Part shown: positions 23,407-31,158 of the stretch, one piece after another
Layout of the letters: the number at the start of each line of letters is the position of its first letter
Position numbering within the stretch: the first letter of the stretch is position 1
Assembly (NCBI GenBank): GCA_030654805.1
Contig: JAURWR010000100.1
Span: 1 to 34,979, forward strand
Reading direction: 5' to 3'
DNA: 34,979 nt
Source of the DNA: Burkholderiaceae bacterium
Lineage (GTDB): Bacteria; Pseudomonadota; Gammaproteobacteria; Burkholderiales; Burkholderiaceae_C
The notes under the pieces: model-generated
Told to the model about the DNA's origin: nothing
The model's database searches: none
Seen by the model: only the letters and a program-made list of their open reading frames with translations
Program-made: the position numbers and the translations under genes

Positions 23407-25512
23407 ATGCCCAAGACAGTCCCCGATGCTGGACGACCATGCCGAAAAGCCAAAGTTCGGAGTCCGAAGGTCACGCTCGAAGCAGGTGCGCTTCAGGCAG
23501 CCATCTTCAACAGCGCCAACTTCTCCAGCATTGCCACCGACGCGAAGGGCGTGATCCAGATCTTCAACGTCGGGGCCGAGCGCATGCTGGGCTACACGGC
23601 GGCCGAGGTGATGAACAAGATCACGCCGGCCGACATTTCCGACCCGCTGGAAGTGGTCGAGCGCGCCAAGACGTTGAGCACCGAGCTCGGAACCGACATC
23701 ACGCCGGGCTTCGAGGCTCTGGTGTTCAAGGCCTCGCGCGGCATCGAGGACATCTACGAACTCACCTACATCCGCAAGGACGGCAGCCGCTTCCCGGCAG
23801 TGGTCTCGGTGACCGCGCTGCGAGACGAGGGCAACGCGATCATCGGTTACCTGCTGATCGGCACCGACAACACGGCGCGCAAGCAGGTCGAGGCAGAACA
23901 AAGGAAGCTTGACCAGCGCCTTCGCGATCAGCAGTTCTATACGCGCTCGCTGATCGAGTCGAACATTGATGCGCTGATGACGACCGACCCTTCGGGCATC
24001 ATTTCGGACGTCAACAAGCAGATGGAACTGCTCACGGGGTGCACCCGCGACGAACTGATCGGTGCGCCGTTCAAGAACTTCTTCACCGATCCCAATCGGG
24101 CCGAAGCGGGCATCAGGCGGGTGTTGAACGAAAACAAGGTCACCAACTACGAGCTCACGGCGCGCGCGCGAGACGGCAGGGAGACCGTCGTGTCCTACAA
24201 CGCGACGACCTTCCATGATCGAGACCGGACGCTGCAGGGCGTATTTGCAGCAGCGCGTGACGTCACTGAACGCCAGTTGCTGGACAGGGCGCTGCGGGAA
24301 ACCAACATCGCCCTGGAGGGCGCCAAGTCTGCGGCGGAAAAGGCCAACCTGGCAAAGTCTGACTTTCTGTCCAGCATGAGCCACGAGCTGCGTTCCCCGC
24401 TCAACGCCATCCTCGGCTTCAGTCAATTGATGGAGTCAGGTCCGCCGTCGCCCAGCCCGGCCCAGAAGGAGAGCATCGACCAGATCCTTCAGGCGGGCTG
24501 GTACTTGCTGGAGCTGATCAACGAGATCCTCGATCTCTCGTTGATCGAGTCCGGCAGGCTGTCCCTCTCCCCTGAGTCCATGTCGCTGGCCGAGGTGCTC
24601 GACGATTGCCAGGCCATGATCGAGCCGCAGGCGCAAAAGAGCGGGATCCGCATGCGCTTTCCCACCTATGGCGACCCCTACTACATCAAGGCAGACCGAA
24701 CGAGGGTCAAGCAGGTTCTCATCAACCTGCTGACCAATGCCATCAAGTACAACAGCGTGGATGGCACGGTCGATGTAAGTTGCGATGCGAGCATGGCGGG
24801 GCGGGTTCGTGTCAGCTTTCGTGACACGGGACACGGCTTGTCGGCCGCTCAACTGGCGCAGCTATTCCAGCCATTCAACCGCCTCGGACAAGAGGCTGGC
24901 GCCGAGCAGGGTACCGGCATCGGGCTGGTGGTGTGCAAACGCCTGACGGAGTTGATGGGCGGCTCGATTGGCGTGGAAAGCACTGTCGGCGTCGGCAGCG
25001 TGTTCTGGATCGAGTTGATTGCAGCGGAGCCGCCGCAGCTGGTCACGCATGATGACGCGGCCGAATCGTTGGCGTCTGCGCCGATGCAGTCCGGTTCAGG
25101 GCGGCGGACCGTGCTCTACGTCGAGGACAACCCGGCCAATCTGCTGCTGATCGAAAAACTCATCGCGCGCCGGCCGGACATCCGCCTGTTGACAGCGACC
25201 GACGGCAACCGCGGTATCGAGATTGCCCGCGCGGCACGGCCTGATGTCATTCTGATGGACATCAATCTACCCGGCATCAGCGGAATCGAAGCGATGAAGA
25301 TCCTTGCCAACGACCCGGTGACTGCGCAAATACCGGTCGTTGCGCTCAGCGCCAATGCGATGCCTCACGACATCACCAGAGGCCTGAGCGCCGGGTTCTA
25401 TCGCTACCTGACCAAACCGATCAAGGTAGACGAACTCCTGGACACGCTGGACGTTGCGTTGAGCGGTCGCGGGGTGCCACCCACAGTTGAGCCTGAATTG
25501 GAGCCCGAATGA
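23407..25512 (+). CDS. PAS-containing hybrid sensor histidine kinase / response regulator
   Basis: A 701-residue soluble-looking kinase. PAS1 (about 25-145: 'SIATDAKGVIQIFNVGAERM'), PAS2 (about 180-300: 'ALMTTDPSGIISDVNKQ'), HisKA with H326 in 'SHELRSPLNAILGF', HATPase with 'INLLTNAIKYN' and 'GTGIGLVVCKRL', and a C-terminal REC (D618 in 'ILMDINLPGISG'). No transmembrane segment, so the signal is cytoplasmic. ATG 23407 is used because of the AGAGG upstream; the longer ORF from 23305 is unsupported. The stop overlaps the next start (ATGA 25509-25512), so it is cotranslated with the response regulator. Base composition is visibly more A+T-rich than the nif genes. Confidence 0.9.
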   Translation: MPKTVPDAGRPCRKAKVRSPKVTLEAGALQAAIFNSANFSSIATDAKGVIQIFNVGAERMLGYTAAEVMNKITPADISDPLEVVERAKTLSTELGTDITPGFEALVFKASRGIEDIYELTYIRKDGSRFPAVVSVTALRDEGNAIIGYLLIGTDNTARKQVEAEQRKLDQRLRDQQFYTRSLIESNIDALMTTDPSGIISDVNKQMELLTGCTRDELIGAPFKNFFTDPNRAEAGIRRVLNENKVTNYELTARARDGRETVVSYNATTFHDRDRTLQGVFAAARDVTERQLLDRALRETNIALEGAKSAAEKANLAKSDFLSSMSHELRSPLNAILGFSQLMESGPPSPSPAQKESIDQILQAGWYLLELINEILDLSLIESGRLSLSPESMSLAEVLDDCQAMIEPQAQKSGIRMRFPTYGDPYYIKADRTRVKQVLINLLTNAIKYNSVDGTVDVSCDASMAGRVRVSFRDTGHGLSAAQLAQLFQPFNRLGQEAGAEQGTGIGLVVCKRLTELMGGSIGVESTVGVGSVFWIELIAAEPPQLVTHDDAAESLASAPMQSGSGRRTVLYVEDNPANLLLIEKLIARRPDIRLLTATDGNRGIEIARAARPDVILMDINLPGISGIEAMKILANDPVTAQIPVVALSANAMPHDITRGLSAGFYRYLTKPIKVDELLDTLDVALSGRGVPPTVEPELEPE

Positions 25513-26354
25513 ATTTCAGTACCGCCGATATTCTTGGCGCGAGCATCCTGATCGTCGACGACCAGGATGCCAATGTCCTGCTGCTCGAACGCCTGCTGCG
25601 CGAGGCCGGCTACACGAATGTGACGTCCACGAAGACACCGCAGGACGTGGCAACTCTGCACCGCCAGAATCGCCATGATGTGATTTTGCTGGACATCCAG
25701 ATGCCTGGGATGGATGGATTCGAGGTCATGGAGATCCTCAAGGCAGAAGTTCAAGACAGCTACCTTCCCGTCATCGTGCTCACGGCACAACCCGCCCACA
25801 AACTGCGTGCCTTGCAGGCGGGTGCCAAGGACTTCATCAGCAAGCCGTTTGACTTGCTCGAAGTCAAGACGCGCATCCACAACATGCTTGAAGTGCGGCT
25901 CTTGCACAAGAAGCTCGCGGCCCACAACGAGGCGCTGGAGCAGGCCGTCCAGGAACGCACAGCCGAACTTCGACAGAGCGAGGAGCGCTTTCGGCGCCTG
26001 ACCGAACTGGCCTCCGACTGGTATTGGGAGCAGAACGAGAGCGGGAGCTTCACCGAGGTGTCCGGCCCGGTGTTCGAGACCCTGGGCATTGGAATGAGCG
26101 CCTTCCTGGGTCAACCCAATGGCGGTGAGGTGGTGGGCTGGAATGATGCGGAGCGGGCACAGCTTCAAGCAAAGATTGCCGCGCGGCAACCCTTCCTGGA
26201 CTTTGCGTTCAGCCGCGTCGACGCCAGCGGCTCGCGTCAGCACTACCGGGTGAGCGGCGAGCCGATGTTCGACGAGGCATGTCGCTTCACCGGCTACCGT
26301 GGCATCGGTGTGGAAGTCGGCCCAGGCGACCACCCTCAAGAGCCCCGCGCCTAG
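25509..26354 (+). CDS. response regulator with PAS domain, output domain missing
   Basis: A 281-residue protein. REC domain residues about 10-125 with phospho-acceptor D62 in 'ILLDIQMPGMDG' and the conserved lysine in 'ISKPF'. A short coiled-coil linker follows (about 130-160), then a PAS domain ('LASDWYWEQNESGSFTEVSG' to 'TGYRGIGVEVG'). In related proteins this PAS usually leads into GGDEF or kinase output; here it ends within 11 residues at TAG. It therefore has no visible DNA-binding or enzymatic output. It is coupled by ATGA to the kinase and 2 bases ahead of the Crp-family gene, so the three form one unit. Confidence 0.85.
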   Translation: MNFSTADILGASILIVDDQDANVLLLERLLREAGYTNVTSTKTPQDVATLHRQNRHDVILLDIQMPGMDGFEVMEILKAEVQDSYLPVIVLTAQPAHKLRALQAGAKDFISKPFDLLEVKTRIHNMLEVRLLHKKLAAHNEALEQAVQERTAELRQSEERFRRLTELASDWYWEQNESGSFTEVSGPVFETLGIGMSAFLGQPNGGEVVGWNDAERAQLQAKIAARQPFLDFAFSRVDASGSRQHYRVSGEPMFDEACRFTGYRGIGVEVGPGDHPQEPRA

Positions 26355-26356
26355 TC

Positions 26357-27073
26357 ATGCTGCAGCAGCACAGCCCTGGTCAGAATCGCCTGCTCGCCGC
26401 GCTGTCGACCGGCGAAATGGAGCGTCTGTTTTCACACTTGGAACTGGTCCAGATGAGGCTCGGCGACATCGTCTATGAGCCCGGTGAAAAGTTGCAGTAC
26501 GCCTATTTCCCGACGACGGCGATTGTGTCTCTTCACTACGTGACGGAGTCTGGCGCGACGTGCGAAACGTCTGGAGTCGGCAGCGAGGGTGTTGTCGGTG
26601 TCCCCTTGTTCATGGGTGGGGACAGCACGCCAAGTTCTGCTGTCGTGCACACCGCTGGACACGCGTATCGGCTTCAGCGCCACATGATGAAGCAGGAGTT
26701 CGATCGTCACGGCTTGATGGGGCGTGTGCTCCTGAACTATGTCCAGGCATTGATCACTCAAATTTCGCAGACCGCAGTTTGCAATCGACACCACTCAGTG
26801 GAGCAGCAGGTGTGTCGCTGGCTGTTGATGACGCTCGACCGAATCCCCTCGGGCGAATTGGTCATGACGCAAGAACTGATCGCCGGCGTGCTCGGTGTGC
26901 GCCGGGAAGGCATTACACAGGCTGCGGGGAAACTGCAACATGCTGGCTACATACGATATCGCCGCGGCCACCTCACCGTGCTTGACCGGACCGGACTGGA
27001 GACCCACGCTTGCGAGTGCTACAGCGTGGTCAAGAAGGAGCTTGGCCGACTTGCGGTGGTGCCAAGGCATTGA
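26357..27073 (+). CDS. Crp/Fnr-family transcription regulator
   Basis: A 238-residue regulator. The cyclic-nucleotide-binding fold spans about 15-125 ('GDIVYEPGEKLQYAYFPTTAIVSL'-like region, residues 36-59). An HTH of Crp type lies about 165-225 ('MTQELIAGVLGVRREGITQAA' recognition region). The N-terminal Fe-S cysteines of true Fnr are absent. The phosphate-binding R of cAMP-binding Crp is not evident, so the ligand is unknown. It starts 2 bases after the response regulator. It belongs to the same lower-G+C block as its two neighbours. Nothing visible ties it to nif control. Confidence 0.88.
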   Translation: MLQQHSPGQNRLLAALSTGEMERLFSHLELVQMRLGDIVYEPGEKLQYAYFPTTAIVSLHYVTESGATCETSGVGSEGVVGVPLFMGGDSTPSSAVVHTAGHAYRLQRHMMKQEFDRHGLMGRVLLNYVQALITQISQTAVCNRHHSVEQQVCRWLLMTLDRIPSGELVMTQELIAGVLGVRREGITQAAGKLQHAGYIRYRRGHLTVLDRTGLETHACECYSVVKKELGRLAVVPRH

Positions 27074-27154
27074 TCTGGCGCAGCCGGAAATCTGAGGCAC
27101 GACAGCATCCCCGCACTGACTCCAGTAGGTTCACTTGCCCTGCCACGGCGCAGG

Positions 27155-28009
27155 ATGCGAAGGATTTCTATGGGCAGACCCCATTGCTTTGGGGCAAGGC
27201 TCGAGCGCGACGAAGGCGACGAGCAGGCGCTGCGCCTGGCGCTGTCACCCAACGAATGGGATGTGTGTGCCGCGCACTGGGGCCTGGTCGACGCGCCCGC
27301 CTTCGAAGGCCGCTACTGGCAGCTGCGCGTGGCGCGACCGGCCGGGACCTTGGCGGCCACCTTGCAGCGACCCGGAGCGATGGTCGACGAACTGATCGCC
27401 TCGGCCCGCGCCAAGCTGCTGGCCGTGCGCGAACAGCGCGACTCCGGCGACCGGCCGGCGCGCGACGACAAGCAATTGACCGGCTGGAACGCGCTGATGA
27501 TCAGCGGCCTGGCCCGCGCCGCCGCGGTGTGCCAGCGCGCCGACTGGCTGCAGGCTGCACGTGCAGCACTGGCGTGGCTGAAGTCCGAACGCTGGCACGC
27601 GGGCCGACTGCTGGCGCTGCCCGGCCAGGACGCCTTTCTCGACGACCATGCGCTCCTGCTCGAAGCCGTGCTGGCGCTGCACGCAGCCGACCCGCAGGCC
27701 GACGATCTGCCGTTCGCGGCGGCCATCGCCGAAGCCCTGCTGGCGCAGTTCGAAGACCCGGCCGACGGCGGCTTCTTCTTCACCCGCCACGACGCGCCGG
27801 CCTTGATCCACCGGCCCAAGAGCGGCCTCGATGCGGCCCTGCCATCGGGCAACGGCACCGCCGCGCTGGCCCTGCAGGCGCTGGGCCGCCGACTCGACGA
27901 CCCGCGCTACTTCGCAGCCGCCGACCGTTGCGTGCGGGTCTTCGCACACGCGGTGCGGCACGACCCGGCAAGCCACACCCGCCTGTTGCAGGCGGCGCTG
28001 GCGGCGTGA
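27155..28009 (+). pseudogene. 5'-truncated YyaL/DUF255-type thioredoxin-domain protein gene
   Basis: From about 27207 the frame reads the C-terminal (glucosidase-like helical) half of YyaL/SSP411 proteins: 'ALSPNEWDVCAAHWGL', 'NFEGR'-like 'AFEGRYWQLRVARP', 'RDDKQLTGWNALMISGLARA', 'FLDDHALLLEAVLAL', 'DPADGGFFFTRHDAPALIHR', 'SGLDAALPSGNGTAALAL'. Full proteins are about 600 residues or more and begin with a thioredoxin-like domain that is missing here. The first dozen residues from ATG 27155 are unrelated. I call it a gene remnant joined at about 27200; it returns to nif-like high G+C after the low-G+C regulators. Confidence 0.8.
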
Positions 28010-28144
28010 GCCGGCGGGCAGGGCGGTTGCCGCATCAAGGTGACGACGACGGGCCACAGGATTTGCTTCGAAAGTCGCGAGCCTCGCGGAGGCTGACGGA
28101 CCACCGAGGGTGCAGGCTGCCGATTTCGTCGAGGTTCGCAGTGG

Positions 28145-28173
28145 TTGACGAACCGTATCCCATGGGATACATT
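28145..28173 (+). promoter_or_regulatory. sigma-70-type promoter of the toxin-antitoxin operon
   Basis: TTGACG at 28145-28150 and TACATT at 28168-28173 are separated by 17 bases. The expected transcript start is about 28180, which coincides with the GTG start of the toxin gene, so the toxin may be read from a leaderless mRNA. Confidence 0.6.
28155..28170. promoter_or_regulatory. palindromic operator of the toxin-antitoxin operon
   Basis: GTATCCCATGGGATAC is a perfect 16-base palindrome. It covers the spacer and the start of the -10 box of the promoter above, the expected place for autorepression by the HigA-type antitoxin. The binding protein is inferred. Confidence 0.65.
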
Positions 28174-28178
28174 GCGGC

Positions 28179-28466
28179 GTGCGCATCCAGATCACCGAGG
28201 TCTACCGAGATTGGATCAATGGGCTCAAAGACCGCACCAGCCGAGCCCGCATCCAAGTGCGGGTCGATCGTCTCGCGCACGGCAATCCGGGACAGCATCG
28301 CAATCTCACCGAGGGTGTCTCCGAGCTGAAGATCGACGTTGGGCCTGGCTACCGCGTCTACTACACCGAGAGGGATGGGGAACTCATCGTTTTGCTTGCT
28401 GGAGGCGACAAGTCAAGCCAGCAACAAGACATCAAGGCAGCCATCGCGCTGGCCAGAAATCTCTAG
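28179..28466 (+). CDS. RelE/HigB-family toxin
   Basis: A 95-residue toxin of the HI1419-like addiction-module family: 'WINGLKDRTSRARIQVRVDRL', 'GNPGQHRNLTEGVSELKIDVGPGYRVYY' region and 'VLLAGGDKSSQQQDI' follow the family order. Family members cleave mRNA on the ribosome or are related to such enzymes. GTG 28179 fits the family N-terminus, although no Shine-Dalgarno precedes it and the predicted transcript begins there. The antitoxin follows after 11 bases; toxin-first order is usual for HigBA-like pairs. Confidence 0.88.
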   Translation: MRIQITEVYRDWINGLKDRTSRARIQVRVDRLAHGNPGQHRNLTEGVSELKIDVGPGYRVYYTERDGELIVLLAGGDKSSQQQDIKAAIALARNL

Positions 28467-28477
28467 GAGCAATCAGG

Positions 28478-28795
28478 ATGGCCAAGGCCGCAGCGAAAGC
28501 AACTCTGAAGACGAAGACACTGGCGTACGACGTGGCAGAGCAACTCCGTACTCCCGAAGAAATGGCTGCCTACCTGGATGCCTGGTTCGTAGAGGCCCCG
28601 GAAGATGCTGCGGGAATCGCCCGCGCACTGGGTGATATTGCTCGAGCCAAGGGAATGACCCAAGTCGCGCGCGATGCCGGCCTCAGCCGCGAAAGTCTCT
28701 ACAAGGCGCTCAGTGAAAACGGAAACCCGAGTTTCGCGACGATTCTGAAGGTAGCCCGTGCGCTTGGCGTGCGTCTTCACGCAGAAGCCGCTTGA
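28478..28795 (+). CDS. HigA-like (HI1420-type) antitoxin, HTH protein
   Basis: A 105-residue antitoxin. The first half is the toxin-binding part ('TPEEMAAYLDAWFVEAPED'). The second half is a Cro/CI-type HTH: 'IARAKGMTQVARDAGLSRESLYKALS' region and 'PSFATILKVARALGVRL'. TAGGAG at 28464-28469 is a good ribosome binding site for ATG 28478. It neutralises the upstream toxin and most likely binds the palindrome at 28155-28170. Confidence 0.88.
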   Translation: MAKAAAKATLKTKTLAYDVAEQLRTPEEMAAYLDAWFVEAPEDAAGIARALGDIARAKGMTQVARDAGLSRESLYKALSENGNPSFATILKVARALGVRLHAEAA

Positions 28796-28940
28796 CTCTG
28801 TGGCAGCTAGGCGCCGGTGATGCCCAACCCTTCCATCGAGACGACGTGCCCCAGAAAACCCGACGGTAGTGGCCTGACCTAAACCAATCAGCCTCCACGA
28901 ATTCCAGGGCGGTTCACCCTAGAACTTCGAGCGCACCGTC

Positions 28941-29204
28941 CTAAAACCCTTCGTCCTTGCTCCCCCACGGGTGGCTACCGGGCACCAGCGCCGCGTGGAT
29001 GCCGGCGCGTTCGATCGCGGCCAGGTCCTTGTAGAACGTGGCCTCGTGCATCAGGATGCCGCTCTTCGTGTTGACGCCGACGTAGCGCGCCTTGGTGTCG
29101 ACATCGCAGACGTAGCCGCCGCCCGGGTCGGTGGTGGTGCGGACGTTGCCGTTCCAGTCGACGAAATAGCCTTCAGGGGTGGTCGGCGTCGCGGTGGCGC
29201 TCAC
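28941..29204 (-). CDS. small conserved protein, function unknown (intact copy)
   Basis: An 87-residue protein with 'GYFVDWNGNVRTTTDPGGGY', 'DVDTKARYVGVNTKSGI', 'MHEATFYKDLAAIERAG' and a C-terminal 'HPWGSKDEGF'. I do not recognise the family. GTG 29204 is preferred to GTG 29219 because GGAGG lies 8 bases before it. It is the last gene of the minus-strand operon, 58 bases after the Ohr gene. A broken duplicate of its 3' half sits at 22888-23007, so this gene marks the right edge of the putative insertion. Confidence 0.7.
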   Translation of the reverse strand: MSATATPTTPEGYFVDWNGNVRTTTDPGGGYVCDVDTKARYVGVNTKSGILMHEATFYKDLAAIERAGIHAALVPGSHPWGSKDEGF

Positions 29205-29262
29205 TGGACTGCCCTCCACGCTGCGCGCTCCGGGATGAGCGCTTGGGAGCGGCCCGGCCCGC

Positions 29263-29700
29263 TCATGCGGTCACCGGCGTGTCGAGCACGGCCTGCAGGT
29301 TCAGCGTGACGTTGTTCTTGGTCGCGTCGACGTAGGGGCAGATGCCCTTGGCGCGTTCGAGCAGGTTGTCGGCGTCGGCCTGTTCCAGCGCGCCGGCCAT
29401 GTGCACGGTCAGCGTCAGCGCCATGCGGTAGGCGTCTTCGTCGGTGACGAACATCGACAGCGCGGCCTCGACGTAGCAACCGCGCAAGGGCACGTGGCCC
29501 TTCTTCGCGATGTGGCGCACCGAGTGCTCGAAGCACGCTGCGAAGGCGCCGGCGAACAGCTGTTCGGGGTTCGGTCCGTCGCCCTTGCCGCCCATCGAGG
29601 CGGGCACCGCGAGCTTGATCTTGACGCTGCCGTCATCGCTCTGGATCGTGCCGCTGCGGCCGCCCTGGCTCAGCATTTCGGCCTTGTAGACGAGGTCCAT
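29263..29700 (-). CDS. organic hydroperoxide resistance protein (Ohr/OsmC family)
   Basis: A 145-residue thiol peroxidase. Peroxidatic C56 in 'AACFEHSV' and resolving C121 in 'GICPYVDATKNN' are both present, as are R15 ('GGRSG') and E46 ('NPEQLFAG') that shape the Ohr active site. It reduces organic hydroperoxides. Nearby ArsC-like, rhodanese and haemoglobin genes suggest protection of nitrogenase under oxygen stress. It lies 16 bases from the FmdB-type gene on the same strand. Confidence 0.92.
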   Translation of the reverse strand: MDLVYKAEMLSQGGRSGTIQSDDGSVKIKLAVPASMGGKGDGPNPEQLFAGAFAACFEHSVRHIAKKGHVPLRGCYVEAALSMFVTDEDAYRMALTLTVHMAGALEQADADNLLERAKGICPYVDATKNNVTLNLQAVLDTPVTA

Positions 29701-29716
29701 CGTGTGCTCCCCTGGG

Positions 29717-29953
29717 TTACTTGATCAGCTTGGCGCGTTCGGCCGCACTGAAGTTGCTGAAATGGCCTTCGCGCGCCGCCTGTCGTCGGTTCGACGCGCG
29801 TATGGCTTCGATCTTTCCGGCCGGCGCGATGCGCGACACCACGCGCTCCAGCTCGGTCGCGCCGCACTGCCGGCAGGCGGGCACGGTGCTGGCGCGCACC
29901 AGCAGTTCGAAGTCGGCATCGCAGGCCTTGCAGTGGTACTCGTACATCGGCAT
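29717..29953 (-). CDS. FmdB-type zinc-ribbon protein
   Basis: A 78-residue protein. The N-terminus 'MPMYEYHCKACDADFELL' with C8-x2-C11 and a second pair C27-x2-C30 ('CRQCGA') make the FmdB-type zinc ribbon. The rest is basic and helical, ending 'SAAERAKLIK'. Function in nif clusters is unknown. It lies 11 bases after nifO; start ATG 29953 is the family start. Alternative in-frame ATG at 29947 would cost two residues. Confidence 0.88.
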   Translation of the reverse strand: MPMYEYHCKACDADFELLVRASTVPACRQCGATELERVVSRIAPAGKIEAIRASNRRQAAREGHFSNFSAAERAKLIK

Positions 29954-29964
29954 GGGGGTGCTCC

Positions 29965-30396
29965 TCAGTTCGGGGTGGGACACGCGGCGCGTGGCGCGAC
30001 CGCCGCGCAGCCTTCGAGCGACGCGGGCAGCTTGCCGGCGCCGGTGCCGACGAAGCGCTCGACTTCGGTGGTGTCGAAACCGACCAGGCGCTTGCCGTCG
30101 TCGGTGCGCTGCATCAGCGGGCGCCGGATCAGCAGCGGCTCGGCCAGCAGCAGCGCCAGCGCCGAGGCCGCATCGAGCTGCTCGGGCACGATCTCGCCGC
30201 TCTTGACGCGCGGCGCCGCGCGGTTGAACCACTGCGCCACCGGCAGCGTCGCCAAGAACTCGAGCAGCCGCTCGGGCGTCCACGGCGCGGTCAGCAGGTT
30301 GCGCCGTTCCAGCGTGTGGCCGGCGGCTTCGAGCAGCGCGCGCTGCTTGGCGTTGCCGGCGCAGCCGGGCTTTTCGAAGAAGACGAGGTGCGTCAC
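29965..30396 (-). CDS. nifO: NifO-like ArsC-family nitrogenase-associated protein
   Basis: A 143-residue thioredoxin-fold protein of the ArsC/Spx family. 'FFEKPGCAGNAKQRALLEAAGH' shows the single active-site C12, then 'RNLLTAPWTPERLLEFL' and 'RRPLMQ' follow the nitrogenase-associated branch (NifO). NifO modulates molybdenum or redox handling in Azotobacter; the role here is by family. It starts 12 bases after the rhodanese-ankyrin gene on the same strand. Confidence 0.85.
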   Translation of the reverse strand: MTHLVFFEKPGCAGNAKQRALLEAAGHTLERRNLLTAPWTPERLLEFLATLPVAQWFNRAAPRVKSGEIVPEQLDAASALALLLAEPLLIRRPLMQRTDDGKRLVGFDTTEVERFVGTGAGKLPASLEGCAAVAPRAACPTPN

Positions 30397-30408
30397 GGTG
30401 GCATTCCT

Positions 30409-31158
30409 TCAGGCGGCGTTGCGCGTTGCCGCGCGCAGCAGTTGCAGGCACTCGACGCTCGCGGCCATGTCGAGCGCGGTGTAGTCGTCCTGTGTCAGCA
30501 GGTGCGGGTTCGCACCCAGTTCGAGCAAGGTGCGCGTGATCAGCGGCTTGCTGCTGGAGGCGGCGTACATCAGGCAGGTGGCGCCGGTCAGGTTCGGGTG
30601 ATCGATCGGCACACCGGCGCGCACCAGCGTCGTAACGAGCGCCGGGTCGTTGGCCACGCAGGCCAGCCACAGCGCGTTGTTGCCGTCGCCATTGGTGGCC
30701 GTCAGGCTCACGCCCTGCGCCAGCAGCGCATCGACGGCTGCCGCGTCGCCCCGCCAGGCCGCCTGCATCAACGGCGTGTTGCCGTGCGCGTCGGGTGCTT
30801 CGGGTGTGGGGTGGGTGGCCGCCGAGGGCGATGCGGCGTGCGCGTTCTCCGATTTCTGCCACGCCTCCCAGCCGCCGATGAGATCGAACACGTCGTGAAA
30901 TCCGAAGTCCACGAACATCTGTGCGTAGCTGCGGCTGGCGTTGCCGTGGTAGCAGTAGACGAAGACCGGCCGGCTCTTCGGCTCGCGCATCAGCAGCCGC
31001 TCGTGGTTGCGGCCGTCCAGGCGCAGGCAACCGTCCAGGTGGCCTTGTGCGTGGTGCTGCGCGTCGCGCGCGTCGAGCAGCAGGGCCTGCGGGTGGGCGG
31101 CCAGCCAGGCGGGAACGTCTTGCGCGCTCAGGCGTTGAAAGGGGCGTGGGTCAGTCAT
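30409..31158 (-). CDS. rhodanese-ankyrin fusion protein
   Basis: A 249-residue protein. Residues about 5-105 are a rhodanese domain: 'ALLLDARDAQHHAQGHLDG', then the catalytic loop 'VYCYHGNASRSYAQMF' with C69, then 'VFDLIGGWEAW'. After a Ala/Pro linker, four ankyrin repeats run from about 124 ('DAHGNTPLMQAAWRGD', 'DGNNALWLACVANDP', 'TGATCLMYAASSS', 'DDYTALDMAAS'). The rhodanese part could carry sulfane sulfur, and the ankyrins a binding partner. It overlaps the nitroreductase gene stop by 8 bases (start 31158, upstream stop 31151), so it is translationally coupled. Confidence 0.9.
   Translation of the reverse strand: MTDPRPFQRLSAQDVPAWLAAHPQALLLDARDAQHHAQGHLDGCLRLDGRNHERLLMREPKSRPVFVYCYHGNASRSYAQMFVDFGFHDVFDLIGGWEAWQKSENAHAASPSAATHPTPEAPDAHGNTPLMQAAWRGDAAAVDALLAQGVSLTATNGDGNNALWLACVANDPALVTTLVRAGVPIDHPNLTGATCLMYAASSSKPLITRTLLELGANPHLLTQDDYTALDMAASVECLQLLRAATRNAA

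Noticed and set aside
22887-23474. 195-codon minus-strand open frame
   Set aside because: It only contains part of the frameshifted small-gene fragment followed by unrelated sequence; no start signal and no whole domain.
29229-29267. Terminator hairpin between the Ohr gene and the small gene
   Set aside because: A 7-base stem (ATGAGCG/CGCTCAT) with an 18-base or longer loop and no T-tract is too weak to call.
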